From contig CAWFUF010000034.1 in the NCBI GenBank assembly GCA_963818775.1, forward strand, positions 62,001-126,000: a stretch of 64,000 nucleotides of DNA. The letters are read 5' to 3'. The translations under genes were made by a program, and so were the position numbers. Below, one piece after another: positions 62,830 through 64,000 of the stretch. The DNA is from JAMXLO01 sp963818775 (GTDB lineage Bacteria > Pseudomonadota > Alphaproteobacteria > Acetobacterales > Acetobacteraceae). The notes beneath the pieces are model-generated. The model saw nothing but the letters and a program-made list of their open reading frames with translations. It did not search any database and had not been told where the DNA came from. How positions within the stretch are numbered: position 1 is the first letter of the stretch; each line of letters begins with the position of its first letter.

Positions 62830-64000
62830 CAGTTCTTCACCCAAACGTTGTACATGCGCGGATTGTAGAAGGGGACATAGTGCTGAACGTTGGCACGCAC
62901 AGCCTGCACCTTTGGCATCACACCCATCGGGATCACCATCACATCGTCCAATGCGATCTTCTGTGCCCGGCCAAAGGCGGCCTGCCGCGCTTCCAGTGTC
63001 GCACCGTTGGCGACTTCCTCGAAGGCCTTCATGAATTCCGGATCGGTCTTGCCATCGGGCGGCGTGTAGACTGGATTGGGCTCCGCCATCGGCCGCAGCG
63101 TCTGAACGCCACCCACGGCAACATAGGTGATCCAGCCGGTGAAAAAGAAATTCCAGTCTTGTGTGCCCTTCATCGATTTCTGCAGCGCCGTCGGCCAGTC
63201 GAGCACCAGAAGCTCCGCATTGATTCCGACCGCCTTTAGTTGCTGCGATACGACGAGACCGGAGTTGTACAGGCTGGGGTAGTCTTTGTTGGTCAGCAGC
63301 ACGACCTTTTCACCGTTGTACCCAGCCTCCTTCAGAAGCTGCTTTGCCTTCTCCGGATTGTGCTGATTGAGCAGCCCCTTGTCGACCTCGGTATAGTAAT
63401 TCGTGCCTGGATATTGGAATGACGGGTTGGGCTTGAAGTCCCCGTCGCTCGCCGCATCCATCACCTCGTCAAAGTCCAGAGCTGCCAGCACTGCCTGACG
63501 GAACTTGAGATTATTGGTCGGCGGCGCCGACCAGTTGCCATAGGTGACATTGAGCCAGAAATTTTCCAGCTTCAGCAGGCGGATGTCCTTGTTCGCCGCG
63601 ATCCGCTTCTGCGCGATGGTCGGCACATCCTGGACGCCTTGGAGTTCGCCGGTCTCCAGCCCCGCGACACGCGCGCCCGGCTCTGGAACCATGCGGAACG
63701 TTACAGTGTTCAGGCAGGCGACCTTGTAGCCGCCAAAACCCGACAGGTCGTCGTAGCGCGTATCCGGCGTGTAGCCTTCGAAGCGCTTGAGCTTCACGTA
63801 GCTGTCGGCGACGAACTGGTCGAGCTGCCAGGGCCCCGTCCCCATCGATGGCAACTGCTGCGGCGGCGCGTCCTTGTTCTCCTCCGGTATGATGATGATC
63901 GGCACGGTGATCGACGACATCGCCTCGATGAAGCTCGGCCGCGGATCCTTCATCGCGATGACGAAGGTGCTCGGGTCCGGGGTGTCATAGTGATCCACCG
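62829..64000 (-). CDS. ABC transporter substrate-binding protein, family 5 (cut at window end)
   Basis: C-terminal 390 residues of a DppA/OppA-type periplasmic binding protein. Conserved parts: TGPWQLDQFV, FWLNVTYGNWSAPPTNNLKFRQAVLAALD, NPEKAKQLLKEAGYNGEKVVLLTN, FFFTGWITY. The N-terminus and signal peptide lie beyond position 64000. Likely binds peptides, nickel or amino-acid conjugates. Next to a DAO-type oxidase gene in the same operon. Confidence 0.88.
   Translation of the reverse strand, partial: VDHYDTPDPSTFVIAMKDPRPSFIEAMSSITVPIIIIPEENKDAPPQQLPSMGTGPWQLDQFVADSYVKLKRFEGYTPDTRYDDLSGFGGYKVACLNTVTFRMVPEPGARVAGLETGELQGVQDVPTIAQKRIAANKDIRLLKLENFWLNVTYGNWSAPPTNNLKFRQAVLAALDFDEVMDAASDGDFKPNPSFQYPGTNYYTEVDKGLLNQHNPEKAKQLLKEAGYNGEKVVLLTNKDYPSLYNSGLVVSQQLKAVGINAELLVLDWPTALQKSMKGTQDWNFFFTGWITYVAVGGVQTLRPMAEPNPVYTPPDGKTDPEFMKAFEEVANGATLEARQAAFGRAQKIALDDVMVIPMGVMPKVQAVRANVQHYVPFYNPRMYNVWVKN

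Overview
The window reads as chromosomal DNA of a GC-rich alphaproteobacterium. The gene set (glcDEF glycolate oxidase, an NfrA/NfrB/WecB glycan locus, an HpnM/MlaC-like protein, thiolase-DUF35 pairs, a LysR/DUF1127 divergent pair) and the codon bias suggest Rhodospirillales, perhaps Acetobacteraceae. That placement is inference from gene content and family resemblance, not from a marker-gene tree. There is no plasmid or phage backbone. Mobile DNA is limited to one decayed IS66-family element at the left edge, beside a tRNA-Thr(GGU).

Layout. 1-3063: IS66-like element with about 30-bp inverted repeats, tRNA-Thr, and the wreck of an isoquinoline 1-oxidoreductase (iorA/iorB) locus. 3188-8563: LysR regulator, membrane fusion protein and RND pump. 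8695-14157: a wecB-nfrB-nfrA operon, matching the N4 glycan receptor (NGR) type of c-di-GMP-controlled polysaccharide secretion. 14502-23810: GMC oxidoreductase, amidohydrolase, two tiny overlapping genes, a DUF35/thiolase-like pair, a Ca2+/H+ antiporter, a secreted protein, a cytochrome P450, and a LysR/DUF1127 pair. 23864-24628: a truncated PD-(D/E)XK-like nuclease and a non-coding stretch with two intrinsic terminators and a direct repeat. 24645-27798: sulfotransferase, HpnM/MlaC-like protein, cyclase-family protein. 27846-30651: a trypsin-TPR protein divergent from a Trypco1 domain protein, a module type known from bacterial conflict systems. 30654-38494: two TauD/TfdA dioxygenases around a DUF2147 protein, otsA, a lone pstS, a decayed MFS gene, and an ABC exporter. 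38720-44282: GT4 glycosyltransferase, MFS carrier, FMN 2-hydroxyacid dehydrogenase, a frameshifted MetE-like gene and a cupin. 44312-48749: the EF-P set epmA, epmB, efp, with an SGNH hydrolase between. 48764-53040: inositol monophosphatase and a three-gene envelope operon (OmpA-like, MotA/ExbB-like, MotB/OmpA-like). 53043-58863: glycolate/glyoxylate operon. 58907-64000: rpmJ, methyltransferase, cupin, oxyR, a DAO-family oxidase and an ABC binding protein cut by the window end.

The two systems most worth attention are (i) the NGR-type operon, whose NfrB homologue has an intact GT2 active site and four MshEN-like motifs in its C-terminal part, with its own UDP-GlcNAc 2-epimerase gene; and (ii) the divergent trypsin-TPR/Trypco1 pair, with start codons under 20 bp apart and a nearly identical 144-bp TPR array that looks recently expanded.

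Several genes are broken: the IS transposase, ior, an MFS carrier with two single-base losses plus an internal deletion, a MetE-like gene with one extra base, and the nuclease. For the single-base cases a sequencing error cannot be excluded from this window alone. Large internal deletions in the transposase, ior and MFS genes argue for real decay there.
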